Shown: one piece after another, positions 29,091 through 36,806 of the stretch
Layout: each line of letters opens with the position of its first letter
Position numbering within the stretch: the stretch's first letter is position 1
Assembly (NCBI GenBank): GCA_963851045.1
Contig: CAWKNC010000002.1
Span: forward strand, 1,844,424-1,908,423
DNA: 64,000 nt
Source: WHSW01 sp963851045
GTDB taxonomy: Bacteria; Actinomycetota; Thermoleophilia; Solirubrobacterales; 70-9
Direction of reading: 5' to 3'
Program-made: the position numbers and the translations under genes
Notes under the pieces: model-generated
What the model saw: only the letters and a program-made list of their open reading frames with translations
What the model was told of the DNA's origin: nothing
Database searches by the model: none

Positions 29091-29672
29091 CTAGAGGTAG
29101 GCCAGAAAGCCGTCGGGCTTGCTGAGCCGAAGCGCGCGCTGGTGCTCGTGCCCAAACTGATTGCGGGCAACGGCGAGCGCGAGCTGAACGTCAATCTGGC
29201 CACTCGAAACGCCGCGCCGGGCGATCCGGGCCAGCGTTCGCGGGCCGCTGATCACGACACCGGCGGCCGACTGGGCTCGCAACTGCTCGGGGCGAGCGAC
29301 ACGACAGATCGCGCCGGCGACCATCTCGGGGCCGACCAGCGCGTCGGTGAGCGCGGCCGCAACGACCTGCGACTCGCGCCGCACGCGATCGACGAGGTAA
29401 GCCCGGCCGTCGGCATCGCCGTCGCGCTCGACGTCGATTGCGGTGACCCCGAAGGGGGCGATGCAAAGGTGGTCGATCGTGGTCCCGGTGGCCGGGATCG
29501 CGACATCGTGGAGGATCGCGGCGCCGACACCTCGCATGCCCTTGACGATTCGCTTCTCGATGCGCTCGAGCGCGGCCTCGTCGGCAGCTCGCGGCGAAGC
29601 CGGCCGGTCGTATGAGGGGGTCGACCCGATCAGGGGAAGGGATTCGCTTTCCACGTGTTGGCCCATCGGCAA
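29091..29672 (-). CDS. NERD-like (nuclease-related) domain protein
   Basis: The 193-residue protein has the NERD core pattern: an N-terminal helix (AADEAALERIEKRIVKGMR), then GTTIDHLCIAPFGVTAIDVE, matching the family's IDH-then-hydrophobic-strand arrangement. In active restriction-type folds the second strand carries Glu-x-Lys; here the equivalent positions read Asp-Val-Glu, so the catalytic lysine appears replaced. The C-terminal half is helical with GVVISGPRTLARIARRG. It may be a non-catalytic nucleic-acid-binding or scaffold member. It is convergent with the GGDEF gene (14 bp) and divergent from the ABC1 kinase gene. The family assignment is moderate. Confidence 0.6.
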   Translation of the reverse strand: MPMGQHVESESLPLIGSTPSYDRPASPRAADEAALERIEKRIVKGMRGVGAAILHDVAIPATGTTIDHLCIAPFGVTAIDVERDGDADGRAYLVDRVRRESQVVAAALTDALVGPEMVAGAICRVARPEQLRAQSAAGVVISGPRTLARIARRGVSSGQIDVQLALAVARNQFGHEHQRALRLSKPDGFLAYL

Positions 29673-29767
29673 AAACAGCCTCGAGCTTCAGTTTTGCCCG
29701 CCGAATGGCCAGTCTGTCCGGTTACAGGTTCGACGGCGCCGGTTCGAGCCCTCGCTACCTTGACTTC

Positions 29768-31162
29768 GTGAACGACGACTCCCCGAACAAGGGACCTACC
29801 CGTGGCCGGGTGGCCCGCACCGCGGCCCTCGGCCGAGTGGCCGCCGGGGGCGCCGCCCGCTGGGCGGGTGACCGTCTCGATGCCCGAGGCGACGACGCTG
29901 AGCGGGCTCGCAGGCGCGGTGACCGTGTTGTCGCCACGATCGACTCCCTCGTCGATCAGCTCTCAGTGATGCGCGGCGCCGCTATGAAGGCCGGTCAGGT
30001 GCTGTCCACGATCGAGTTCCCAGGCCTCGATCCCGACCAGTCGGCCTACCTGCAGGGACGCCTGGCGTCGCTGCGCGACGACGTGCCGCCGGTTTCGTGG
30101 AAGCAGATCCACGGCGTTCTCGCCGGTGAGTGGGGTGACGACCCAGAGAGGGTCCTCGCCGCAATCGACCCCGAGCCCGCCGCCGCGGCAAGCATCGGTC
30201 AGGTGCACCGCGGCCGCACCCACGAGGGCGTGGAGGTGGCGGTGAAGGTTCAGTACCCCGGGATCGCCGAGGCGGTCGAGTCGGACATGCGCAACCTGCG
30301 GATGCTCTCGCCGCTACTGCGGCGACTGATGCCAGGGCTCGAGGTCAAGGACGTGCTCGCAGAACTCGCCGAGCGGATCGCCGCCGAATGCGATTACGAG
30401 CTCGAGGCAGCGGGACATCGCCGGCTTGCGCGCTTCTGGCGCGACCACCCGTTCGTCCGGGTTCCCGCCGTCGACACCTCGCTCAGCCGTCGCCGGGTGC
30501 TCGTCTCCGAATGGGTCGAGGGCCTCGGCTTCGAACAGGTGCTCAACGAACCCGACGAGGTGCGCGATCGCTACGCCGAAATCGTCTACCGATTCTTCTA
30601 CGCAAACGCCGGCGCGCTCGACGTCGCGCTCGGTGACCCGCACCCGGGCAACTACCTGCTCTGCGCGGACGGCCGAATCGCCTTCTTTGACTTCGGGATG
30701 GTCAGCGAGCTGCCGCGTGGCTACCTGCGCCGCGAGGCTGAGGTTTTCGTCGCTCTGCGCAACGCCGACGCGCCGACGCTGATCGCAGCGATGGGCGAGC
30801 TCGGCTATCTGCCCGGCGCATCGTCGGAGTGGGACGGCGAGATCCTGGTCGCTCACCTGCGTGACGCCGGGTGGTGGTTTTTGGAAGACCAGCCGCGACG
30901 CCTCGCGCCCGACGACCTCTGGCGCGGCGCGGAGGTGCTGCGAACCGAGGACGCCAGCGAAGCGATCGAACTGATGAAGCGGATGACCCTGCCGCCGGAG
31001 GCGCTGCTCCTGCGGCGGATGGAGGGCCTCTTGTTTCAGATCGCGACACAGGTGCGTGCCGAGCAGAACTGGGGCGCGCTGCTGGGCGAGATCGTCGCCG
31101 GCGAGGAGCCCGTGAGCCCGCTCGGCGAACAGCACGTCGCCTGGCTCGCGGCGCGCGCCTGA
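29768..31162 (+). CDS. ABC1/AarF/UbiB-family atypical kinase
   Basis: GTG at 29768 is the likely start (464 residues); upstream in-frame codons do not fit family N termini and no clear ribosome binding site is visible, so the start is uncertain. Family motifs are complete: the KxGQ motif in MRGAAMKAGQVLS, an Ala-rich loop in AAAASIGQVHRG, the lysine VAVKVQYPG, the ExD-type helix, catalytic GDPHPGNYLL and metal-binding FFDFGMVSEL. UbiB/ADCK proteins are atypical ATPases that support isoprenoid-quinone biosynthesis or lipid handling at membranes. Its stop codon lies in the same frame as the next gene. Confidence 0.92.
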   Translation: MNDDSPNKGPTRGRVARTAALGRVAAGGAARWAGDRLDARGDDAERARRRGDRVVATIDSLVDQLSVMRGAAMKAGQVLSTIEFPGLDPDQSAYLQGRLASLRDDVPPVSWKQIHGVLAGEWGDDPERVLAAIDPEPAAAASIGQVHRGRTHEGVEVAVKVQYPGIAEAVESDMRNLRMLSPLLRRLMPGLEVKDVLAELAERIAAECDYELEAAGHRRLARFWRDHPFVRVPAVDTSLSRRRVLVSEWVEGLGFEQVLNEPDEVRDRYAEIVYRFFYANAGALDVALGDPHPGNYLLCADGRIAFFDFGMVSELPRGYLRREAEVFVALRNADAPTLIAAMGELGYLPGASSEWDGEILVAHLRDAGWWFLEDQPRRLAPDDLWRGAEVLRTEDASEAIELMKRMTLPPEALLLRRMEGLLFQIATQVRAEQNWGALLGEIVAGEEPVSPLGEQHVAWLAARA

Positions 31163-31183
31163 CTCGGAGGGGTCGCCGCGAAG

Positions 31184-31966
31184 CTGATCAGCTGGAACGT
31201 GGCCGGCCGGGTCGGTGTCCTCCCAGCGCAGATGGCCGCCGTCGCGCGCCAGGAGCCGGACCTCGTCTGCCTGCAGGAGATCCGGCCCTCGACGCGCGAT
31301 CGCTGGGCCGAAGCGCTTGGCGACGCGGGCCTTGCCCACGCCGCCGACTCGGGCGAATTTCGTAACGCCCGAAGAATTTTCAACCTGACCCTCTCGCGCT
31401 GGCCGCTGCGCCATCTGCCGGCCGTCGGCGCGCCCGAGCCTGAACGCGTGCTCTCGACCATGGTCGCGACCGCGGCCGGGCCGCTCGAGCTTCACAACGT
31501 TCACATCCCACCGGCGCAGAGTCGGGGCATGACAAAGGTCGAGACCTGCGAGGCCCTCTACGCGGCGCTCGCACGCGCCAGCGATCACCACCGCGTTCTC
31601 TGCGGCGACTTCAACGCGCCCCGCCTGGAAACGACCGAGGGCGAGGTGGTGACCTTTGCGGACAACCACCCCGACCAGTTCGAGCGCTGGGACGCCGCGG
31701 AGCGCTCGGTCGTTGCCGGCCTCGCCGAATGGGATCTCGGCGACGCCTTCCGGCTAATGAACGGCTACGAACGGCGCGACGTCTCCTGGGTCTTTCACAC
31801 CCGAGCGCGCCGCAAGGCCGGTCATCGCCTCGACCACGTGCTCGCGTCGAAGAGCCTCGCTACCGCTTACTGCGACTACCTCCACGGCTGGCGTGAGATC
31901 GGCCTGAGTGATCATTCCGCGATCGAGGCAGTGTTCGAACCCGACCCTCTCGATACTGATCGGTGA
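31184..31966 (+). CDS. Endonuclease/exonuclease/phosphatase (EEP) family hydrolase
   Basis: The protein has EEP-domain motifs in order: KLISWNVAGR (first metal-binding Asn), DLVCLQEIRP (metal-binding Glu), LHNVHIPPAQ, VLCGDFNAPR, and GLSDHSAIEAVF near the end. The start is odd: between the AarF-family stop (31160-31162, in the same frame) and the KLISWN strand there is no ATG, GTG or TTG. The CTG at 31184 is 11 nt after GGAGGGG and is used here; the GTG at 31199 would cut off the conserved Asn. The last 107 bp overlap the convergent DEAD-box gene. It probably hydrolyses a phosphodiester or phosphomonoester; the substrate is unknown. Confidence 0.82.
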   Translation: MISWNVAGRVGVLPAQMAAVARQEPDLVCLQEIRPSTRDRWAEALGDAGLAHAADSGEFRNARRIFNLTLSRWPLRHLPAVGAPEPERVLSTMVATAAGPLELHNVHIPPAQSRGMTKVETCEALYAALARASDHHRVLCGDFNAPRLETTEGEVVTFADNHPDQFERWDAAERSVVAGLAEWDLGDAFRLMNGYERRDVSWVFHTRARRKAGHRLDHVLASKSLATAYCDYLHGWREIGLSDHSAIEAVFEPDPLDTDR

Positions 31967-33044
31967 GGCCGAGGTCGCGAGCGATCTTGCCCATCTCGGC
32001 GTCCTGATCGCCGAGGACGAACGTCACCCCCGCTCCGTCACGACCGGCTCGAGCGGTGCGCCCGACACGGTGAACGTAGGCGTCGCGGTCACCCGGCGCG
32101 TCGTAATTGATCACGTGGGTGATGTCGTCGACGTCGATCCCGCGGGCGGCCACGTCGGTGGCAACGAGCGTGTCGACCTTGCCCGACGAGAACTGCGATA
32201 GCGCCTTGTTGCGCTGGTTTTGAGTCTTGTTGCCGTGCATGGCAACCGCGCTCAGGTTCTTCTTCGCGAGGCGCTTGACCAGGCGGTCGGCACCGTGCTT
32301 GGTACGAACGAAGACCAGCGTCCGGCCGCGCTCAGAGTCGCGCAGCTCGGCAACCAGCGTGTCGACCTTTGCCGTGTGGTCGAGGTGGACGAAGCGGTGT
32401 GAGACCTCGCCGCGGTCCTCGCGCACCGGCTCGTGGACATGGCGCCTGGGCTCGTAGGTATAGGCCTCGGCAACCTCGCCCGCCGCGGCCTCGAGCGTCG
32501 CGGAGAAGAAAAGCGTCTGGCGGTCATCGGGCGTCTGGCGGACGATCCGGTCGACGGCCGGCTTGAAGCCCATGTCGAGCATCCGGTCGGCCTCGTCGAT
32601 GACCAGCATGCGCAGCTCGTCGAGGATGAACGCGCCGCGCTGGAGGAGGTCCTCGAGCCGGCCGGGGGTGGCGACGATGATGTGGGCGCGTGCGGCCTGC
32701 TTGGCCTGCTTCTCGAGCCCAGCGCCGCCGTAAACGGCTGCGACGCGCAGGTTTCGCGCGGCGGCGATCGCCTTCAGCTCGTCCTCGATCTGAAGCGCAA
32801 GCTCACGCGTCGGCGCGAGGATCAACGCGGCCGGAGGCCGGTCGTCGACGTTGAGGCACTCGACCAGCGGGATCGCGAAGGCGAGCGTCTTGCCCGACCC
32901 GGTCGGTGACTGGACGAGGATGTCGTGGCCATCGAGGACGTCCTCGATGACAAGTTTTTGAACGGCGAAGGGGGCGGTGATGCCTCGCTTCGCAAGCGCG
33001 CCCGCAACAGCGGGCGTCACGCCGAGATCGGCGAACGTGGACAT
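31860..33044 (-). CDS. DEAD-box RNA helicase
   Basis: The ATG at 33042-33044 is 9 nt after AAGGAG and gives 394 residues. All DEAD-box motifs are seen: Q motif region FAVQKLVIEDVL, motif I QSPTGSGKT, Ia PTRELALQ, TPGRLEDLL, II VIDEADRMLDMGF, III FFSATLEAA, IV LVFVRTKHGAD, V ATDVAARGIDV and VI YVHRVGRTARAG. The short basic tail (RSRNDHSGRSHASRGG) may bind RNA; it is encoded in the overlap with the convergent EEP gene. The helicase should unwind or remodel RNA in ribosome assembly or cold adaptation. Its 5' leader matches that of the zinc-ribbon/HTH gene, suggesting shared control. Confidence 0.95.
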   Translation of the reverse strand: MSTFADLGVTPAVAGALAKRGITAPFAVQKLVIEDVLDGHDILVQSPTGSGKTLAFAIPLVECLNVDDRPPAALILAPTRELALQIEDELKAIAAARNLRVAAVYGGAGLEKQAKQAARAHIIVATPGRLEDLLQRGAFILDELRMLVIDEADRMLDMGFKPAVDRIVRQTPDDRQTLFFSATLEAAAGEVAEAYTYEPRRHVHEPVREDRGEVSHRFVHLDHTAKVDTLVAELRDSERGRTLVFVRTKHGADRLVKRLAKKNLSAVAMHGNKTQNQRNKALSQFSSGKVDTLVATDVAARGIDVDDITHVINYDAPGDRDAYVHRVGRTARAGRDGAGVTFVLGDQDAEMGKIARDLGLTDQYREGRVRTLPRSRNDHSGRSHASRGGSRSKR

Positions 33045-33147
33045 GTGGTGCAACTCCTTATGAGTGTGGTGCGGAATCCAGAGACCCGGACGCACTCACG
33101 AGTGCACGGAAGAAACGGAACTCCTCGAGCGCCCGGTTGGCGCTCGA
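33045..33147 (-). promoter_or_regulatory. Conserved leader element, copy B (DEAD-box helicase 5' region)
   Basis: This leader between the coiled-coil gene and the helicase carries the same ordered blocks as 27757-27861. In the transcript, UCGAGCGCC/GGCGCUCGA (33125-33147) forms a perfect 9-bp stem with a 5-nt loop. A second stem pairs GCACU with AGUGC around CGUG (33091-33104), and a third pairs UCCGG with CUGGA around GUCU (33076-33090, approximate). The Shine-Dalgarno AAGGAG closes the element. RNA helicase mRNAs are often controlled through their 5' UTRs, so a cold-responsive or autoregulatory structure is a reasonable inference. Confidence 0.55.
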
Positions 33148-33170
33148 CATTTACGAAGTTAGCAGGCTAT

Positions 33171-33794
33171 TTACGAGACGTCGGCTGAACGACGGCGACG
33201 GAACAGGCCGAATGCACCCTGTTTCTCATCGTCGGACGAGCTGTCGGCGTCGGCCTCAATCCGCTCGTCGGCCTCGCGCTCCAGGTCTGAAACCCCGGAC
33301 TCGCGCTCGGGCGGAGCCTGCGACTGAAGCTTTGCGGGGCCGTCCTCCGCGCGGATCTCCGACGCCGTGGTGGCAGCCTGTGAGGTCAGCTCGGAGAGCT
33401 GATTCGACAGCCACTGCGAGCGCTCGAGCAGCTCATCGGCGAGCTCGCGCAACTTCGCGAGACCGTCGCGCTCGAGAGCGTCGACGCGCGCGCTGGCCTC
33501 CTCAGCCTGGCGACGCGCCTCGGCCTGAGCCTCCTCGAAGGTTTTCGCGGTGGCGTCGTCGACCGCAGTTGAGACCGACTCCACGGTCCGCTGCAGTTCG
33601 GCGATGAGTGATTCCCGCGCAGCCGCTGCGGAGCGCTGGAACTCCTCTGCCGGCGCAGCCTTAGCGGTCGCCTCCGACTTGCTGGTATCCCCCTCGTCTG
33701 GGCCGTTCTCGGCCGAGATCTCGTGGACTTCTGCCTCCGAGGTCTCCTCGACATCGGTCGCCAAAGCTTCGTCCTCTCTTATCGCGTCAGACAC
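33171..33794 (-). CDS. Acidic coiled-coil protein
   Basis: The 207-residue protein is acidic at both ends. Its centre is a long helix rich in Glu, Ala, Gln and Leu (about 50-140; e.g. LIAELQRTVESVSTAVDDA, EARRQAEEASARVDALERD), predicting a coiled coil. It has no signal peptide, membrane helix or catalytic motif, and ends in a basic patch FGLFRRRRSADVS. I do not recognise a family. It lies 126 bp upstream of the DEAD-box gene on the same strand and diverges from typA. It may be a scaffold or DivIVA-like structural protein, but that is a guess from composition only. Confidence 0.6.
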   Translation of the reverse strand: MSDAIREDEALATDVEETSEAEVHEISAENGPDEGDTSKSEATAKAAPAEEFQRSAAAARESLIAELQRTVESVSTAVDDATAKTFEEAQAEARRQAEEASARVDALERDGLAKLRELADELLERSQWLSNQLSELTSQAATTASEIRAEDGPAKLQSQAPPERESGVSDLEREADERIEADADSSSDDEKQGAFGLFRRRRSADVS

Positions 33795-33888
33795 TGAACC
33801 TTAAACCTTACTGCCACCCTACTCGGCAAAGCGCCGGTTCGATCTCCGACGTACTCGAAACGGGCTCCTGCCACACTCAGCGGCCGCC

Positions 33889-35721
33889 ATGGCACGCCGA
33901 GAAGACCTCAGAAACATCGCGATCGTCGCCCACGTCGATCACGGAAAGACCACGCTCGTCGACGCGATGCTGTGGCAATCGGGCGCGTTTCGCCAGGGCC
34001 AGGACGTCGCCGAGCGGGTCATGGACTCGATGGACCTCGAGCGCGAGAAGGGGATCACGATCCTCGCCAAGAACACAGCCGTCCGCTACGGCGAGGTCAA
34101 GCTGAACATCGTCGACACCCCAGGGCACGCGGACTTCGGCGGCGAGGTCGAGCGGGCACTGACGATGGTCGATGGGATCCTGCTGCTGGTCGACTCCTCC
34201 GAGGGTCCGATGCCCCAGACCCGCTTCGTCTTGCGCAAGGCGCTCGAGGCGCGCCTGCCGGTGATCCTCGTCGTCAACAAGGTCGACCGCCCCGACGCCC
34301 GCATCGCGGAGGTTGTCGACGAGGTCTACGAGCTGTTCTTGGACCTCGATGCAACGGACGACCAGGTCGAGTTTCCGATCGTCTACGCCAATGCCAGGGC
34401 TGGATGGGCCTCGCTCACCGAGGGCGCCGAGGGCACCGACCTCAAGCCGTTGCTCGATCTCATGGTCGAGCGGATCCCGGCTCCCGAGTACGAGGAGGAC
34501 GCTCCGCTGCAGGCCCACGTCACAAACCTCGACGCCGATGCCTACGTCGGGCGCCTCGCGATGTGCCGGGTCCGCAACGGCACGATCCGCCAGGGAGCCC
34601 CGATCGCGTGGTGTCGCGCCGACGGCACGGTGGCGAGCGCAAACGTCGCCCACCTCTATGTGACCGAGGCGCTCGATCGGGTCGAGACCGATGAGGCCGG
34701 ACCGGGCGAGATCATCGCCGTCGGGGGCATCGATGAGGTCACGATCGGCGAGACGCTCGCGGATCCCGACGATCCACGGCCGCTGCCGGTGATCACCGTC
34801 GATGAGCCCTCGCTTTCGATCGTCATCGGCGTCAACAAGGGTCCGCTGGCCGGCAAGGAGGGCACCAAGCTCACGGCCCGACAGATCGGTGACCGCCTCG
34901 ACCGCGAGCTCGTCGGCAACGTCTCGATCCGCGTCCAGCCGACCGAGGTGCCCGATGCCTGGGAGGTGCACGGTCGTGGCGAGCTACAGCTGGTCGTGTT
35001 GCTGGAGATGATGCGCCGTGAGGGCTTCGAGCTTGTCGCCCGCCAGCCGCGCGTCCTCACCCGCGAGGTCAACGGCAAGCTCTGCGAGCCCGTCGAGCGG
35101 CTCGCGATCGACGTTCCCGAGGAGTACGTCGGCGTCGTCACCCAGATGCTCGCCCTGCGCAAGGGGCGGATGGAGCAGATGGTCAACCACTCGACCGGCT
35201 GGGTGCGTCTCGACTACCTCGCCCCCGCTCGCGGCCTGATCGGCTTTCGCACGGAGTTCCTCACCGAGACCCGCGGCACCGGGATCCTTCACCACGTCTT
35301 CGAGGGCTGGGAGCCCTGGGCAGGAGAGATGCGAACTCGGCCCACGGGCGCGCTCGTCTCCGACCGCGCCGGCGACACGGCCAGCTTCGCGCTCTTCAGC
35401 CTCCAGGATCGCGGGATGCTGTTCGTCGGGCCGGGCGAGCCCGTCTACGAGGGCATGATCGTCGGCGAGAACTCGCGCGCCGACGATCTCGACGTCAACC
35501 CGACCAAGCAAAAGCAGCAAACCAACGTGCGCGCGGCGTCGGCCGACATCCTGATCCGCCTCGTCCCGCCGCGGCCGCCCACGCTCGAGCTGGCTCTCGA
35601 GCTGTTGCGCGAGGATGAGGCGGTGGAAATCACCCCCGAGTCCGTCCGCCTGCGCAAGGTCGAGCTCGCCAAGGTCGAGCGGGTGAAGCTCGCCCGGAAG
35701 GCCAAGCCGAAGCCCGAATGA
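33889..35721 (+). CDS. typA: Ribosome-associated translational GTPase TypA/BipA
   Basis: The 610-residue protein matches TypA/BipA in length and domain order. The GTPase domain has G1 AHVDHGKTT, the G2 region EREKGITILAKNTA, G3 DTPGHADFGGEVERAL, G4 NKVDRPDARI and a G5 near VYANARAGWAS. Domains II and III follow, then the BipA-specific C-terminal domain (RGTGILHHVFEGWEPWAGE). TypA binds the 70S ribosome and supports assembly and stress adaptation. There is no evident Shine-Dalgarno before the ATG, so a leaderless or weakly led mRNA is possible. Its stop overlaps the K+ channel start as ATGA. Confidence 0.97.
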   Translation: MARREDLRNIAIVAHVDHGKTTLVDAMLWQSGAFRQGQDVAERVMDSMDLEREKGITILAKNTAVRYGEVKLNIVDTPGHADFGGEVERALTMVDGILLLVDSSEGPMPQTRFVLRKALEARLPVILVVNKVDRPDARIAEVVDEVYELFLDLDATDDQVEFPIVYANARAGWASLTEGAEGTDLKPLLDLMVERIPAPEYEEDAPLQAHVTNLDADAYVGRLAMCRVRNGTIRQGAPIAWCRADGTVASANVAHLYVTEALDRVETDEAGPGEIIAVGGIDEVTIGETLADPDDPRPLPVITVDEPSLSIVIGVNKGPLAGKEGTKLTARQIGDRLDRELVGNVSIRVQPTEVPDAWEVHGRGELQLVVLLEMMRREGFELVARQPRVLTREVNGKLCEPVERLAIDVPEEYVGVVTQMLALRKGRMEQMVNHSTGWVRLDYLAPARGLIGFRTEFLTETRGTGILHHVFEGWEPWAGEMRTRPTGALVSDRAGDTASFALFSLQDRGMLFVGPGEPVYEGMIVGENSRADDLDVNPTKQKQQTNVRAASADILIRLVPPRPPTLELALELLREDEAVEITPESVRLRKVELAKVERVKLARKAKPKPE

Positions 35722-36806
35722 CCTCGCGCGAGTCGCTGCGGATCGCCCTGCCGACGGAAGAGGCCGGTCCCGCGAGACGCATCCTGCGCCGTCTCGGGAT
35801 CGCCATCGGGTTAGTCGTCTTCGTCGCCCTCGTCACCTACCTCGGGCGCGACGGCTACTACGACCCAGAGGGCGGCGGGATCAGCCTGCTGGATGCCTTC
35901 TATTACTCGACGGTGACGATCACGACGACCGGTTACGGCGATATCCGGCCGGTCTCAGAGGACGCGAGGCTGGTCACGACGCTGCTGGTGACCCCGGCGC
36001 GCGTGCTCTTCTTGATCCTCCTCGTCGGAACCACCTTGGAGATACTTGCCGAGCGAAGCCGCCATGCATTCCGCGTGGCGAGATGGAGGAAGAACTTGCG
36101 CGACCATACGATCGTCTGCGGCTACGGGACCAAGGGTCGCGCCGCCGTCCACACGCTGCTCGGAAAGGGTGTCGATCCCAAACGGATCGTGGTCATCGAC
36201 AACGCTTCAGTGGCCCGCACGCGTGCGACAACCGACGGGGTTGCTGCGGTTGGCGGCGATGCTTCGACCCGCGAGGCGCTCGATGAGGCGGGGATCGCTG
36301 AAGCAGCGTCCGTGCTCGTCTGCGTCGACCGCGACGACACCGCCATTCTGGTCACCCTCACCGTCCGCGAGCTCAATCCCGAAGCAAAGCTGGTCGCCTC
36401 CGTCCGCGAGGAGGACAACGTCCACCTACTTCACCAGGGGGGTGCCGACGGCGTCATCACCTCCTCCGCCGCCACCGGTCGCCTGCTCGGGCTCTCGAGT
36501 CAGACGCCGCAGGTCAGCGAGATCCTCGAGGACATCCTCACCGTCGGCCAGGGGCTCGACGTGGTCGAGGAGGAGGTCGCCAGCGCCGGACCGCGGCCTT
36601 CCACCGAGCCGGGAACGCTGTTCCTCGGCGTTGTCCGCGACAAGGAGCTCATCCGCTTCGATGACGCGCGCGCCAACGAGCTGGAGCCGGGCGATCGCCT
36701 GATCGAGCTACGCGCCTCGTCCGAGGCTAACTCGGGGAAACGCTCGGAACGATCTTCACCATCAGCTCCCGCGCCGCCTCGAGAACGAGGTCGCGGTCGT
36801 AGGTGA
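35718..36806 (+). CDS. Two-helix potassium channel with TrkA-N (RCK) domain
   Basis: The 362-residue product begins at the ATG overlapping the typA stop by 4 bp. It has TM1 (about 24-42, IAIGLVVFVALVTYL), a pore helix and selectivity filter TITTTGYGDIRP (about 68-79), then TM2 (about 90-112). The cytosolic RCK domain starts at HTIVCGYGTKGRAAVHTLL with its GxGxxG nucleotide site, followed by a TrkA-C-like segment ending near RLIELRAS (about 335). This is the MthK/Kch-type channel layout for ligand-gated K+ flow. The final 25 residues are low-complexity and overlap the convergent EAL gene by 80 bp. Coupling to typA suggests joint expression without a known functional link. Confidence 0.93.
   Translation: MTSRESLRIALPTEEAGPARRILRRLGIAIGLVVFVALVTYLGRDGYYDPEGGGISLLDAFYYSTVTITTTGYGDIRPVSEDARLVTTLLVTPARVLFLILLVGTTLEILAERSRHAFRVARWRKNLRDHTIVCGYGTKGRAAVHTLLGKGVDPKRIVVIDNASVARTRATTDGVAAVGGDASTREALDEAGIAEAASVLVCVDRDDTAILVTLTVRELNPEAKLVASVREEDNVHLLHQGGADGVITSSAATGRLLGLSSQTPQVSEILEDILTVGQGLDVVEEEVASAGPRPSTEPGTLFLGVVRDKELIRFDDARANELEPGDRLIELRASSEANSGKRSERSSPSAPAPPRERGRGRR

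Noticed and set aside
29715..29760. GGTTCGAGCCC resembling a tRNA T-loop
   Set aside because: No pairing T-stem, acceptor stem or anticodon arm could be found around it.
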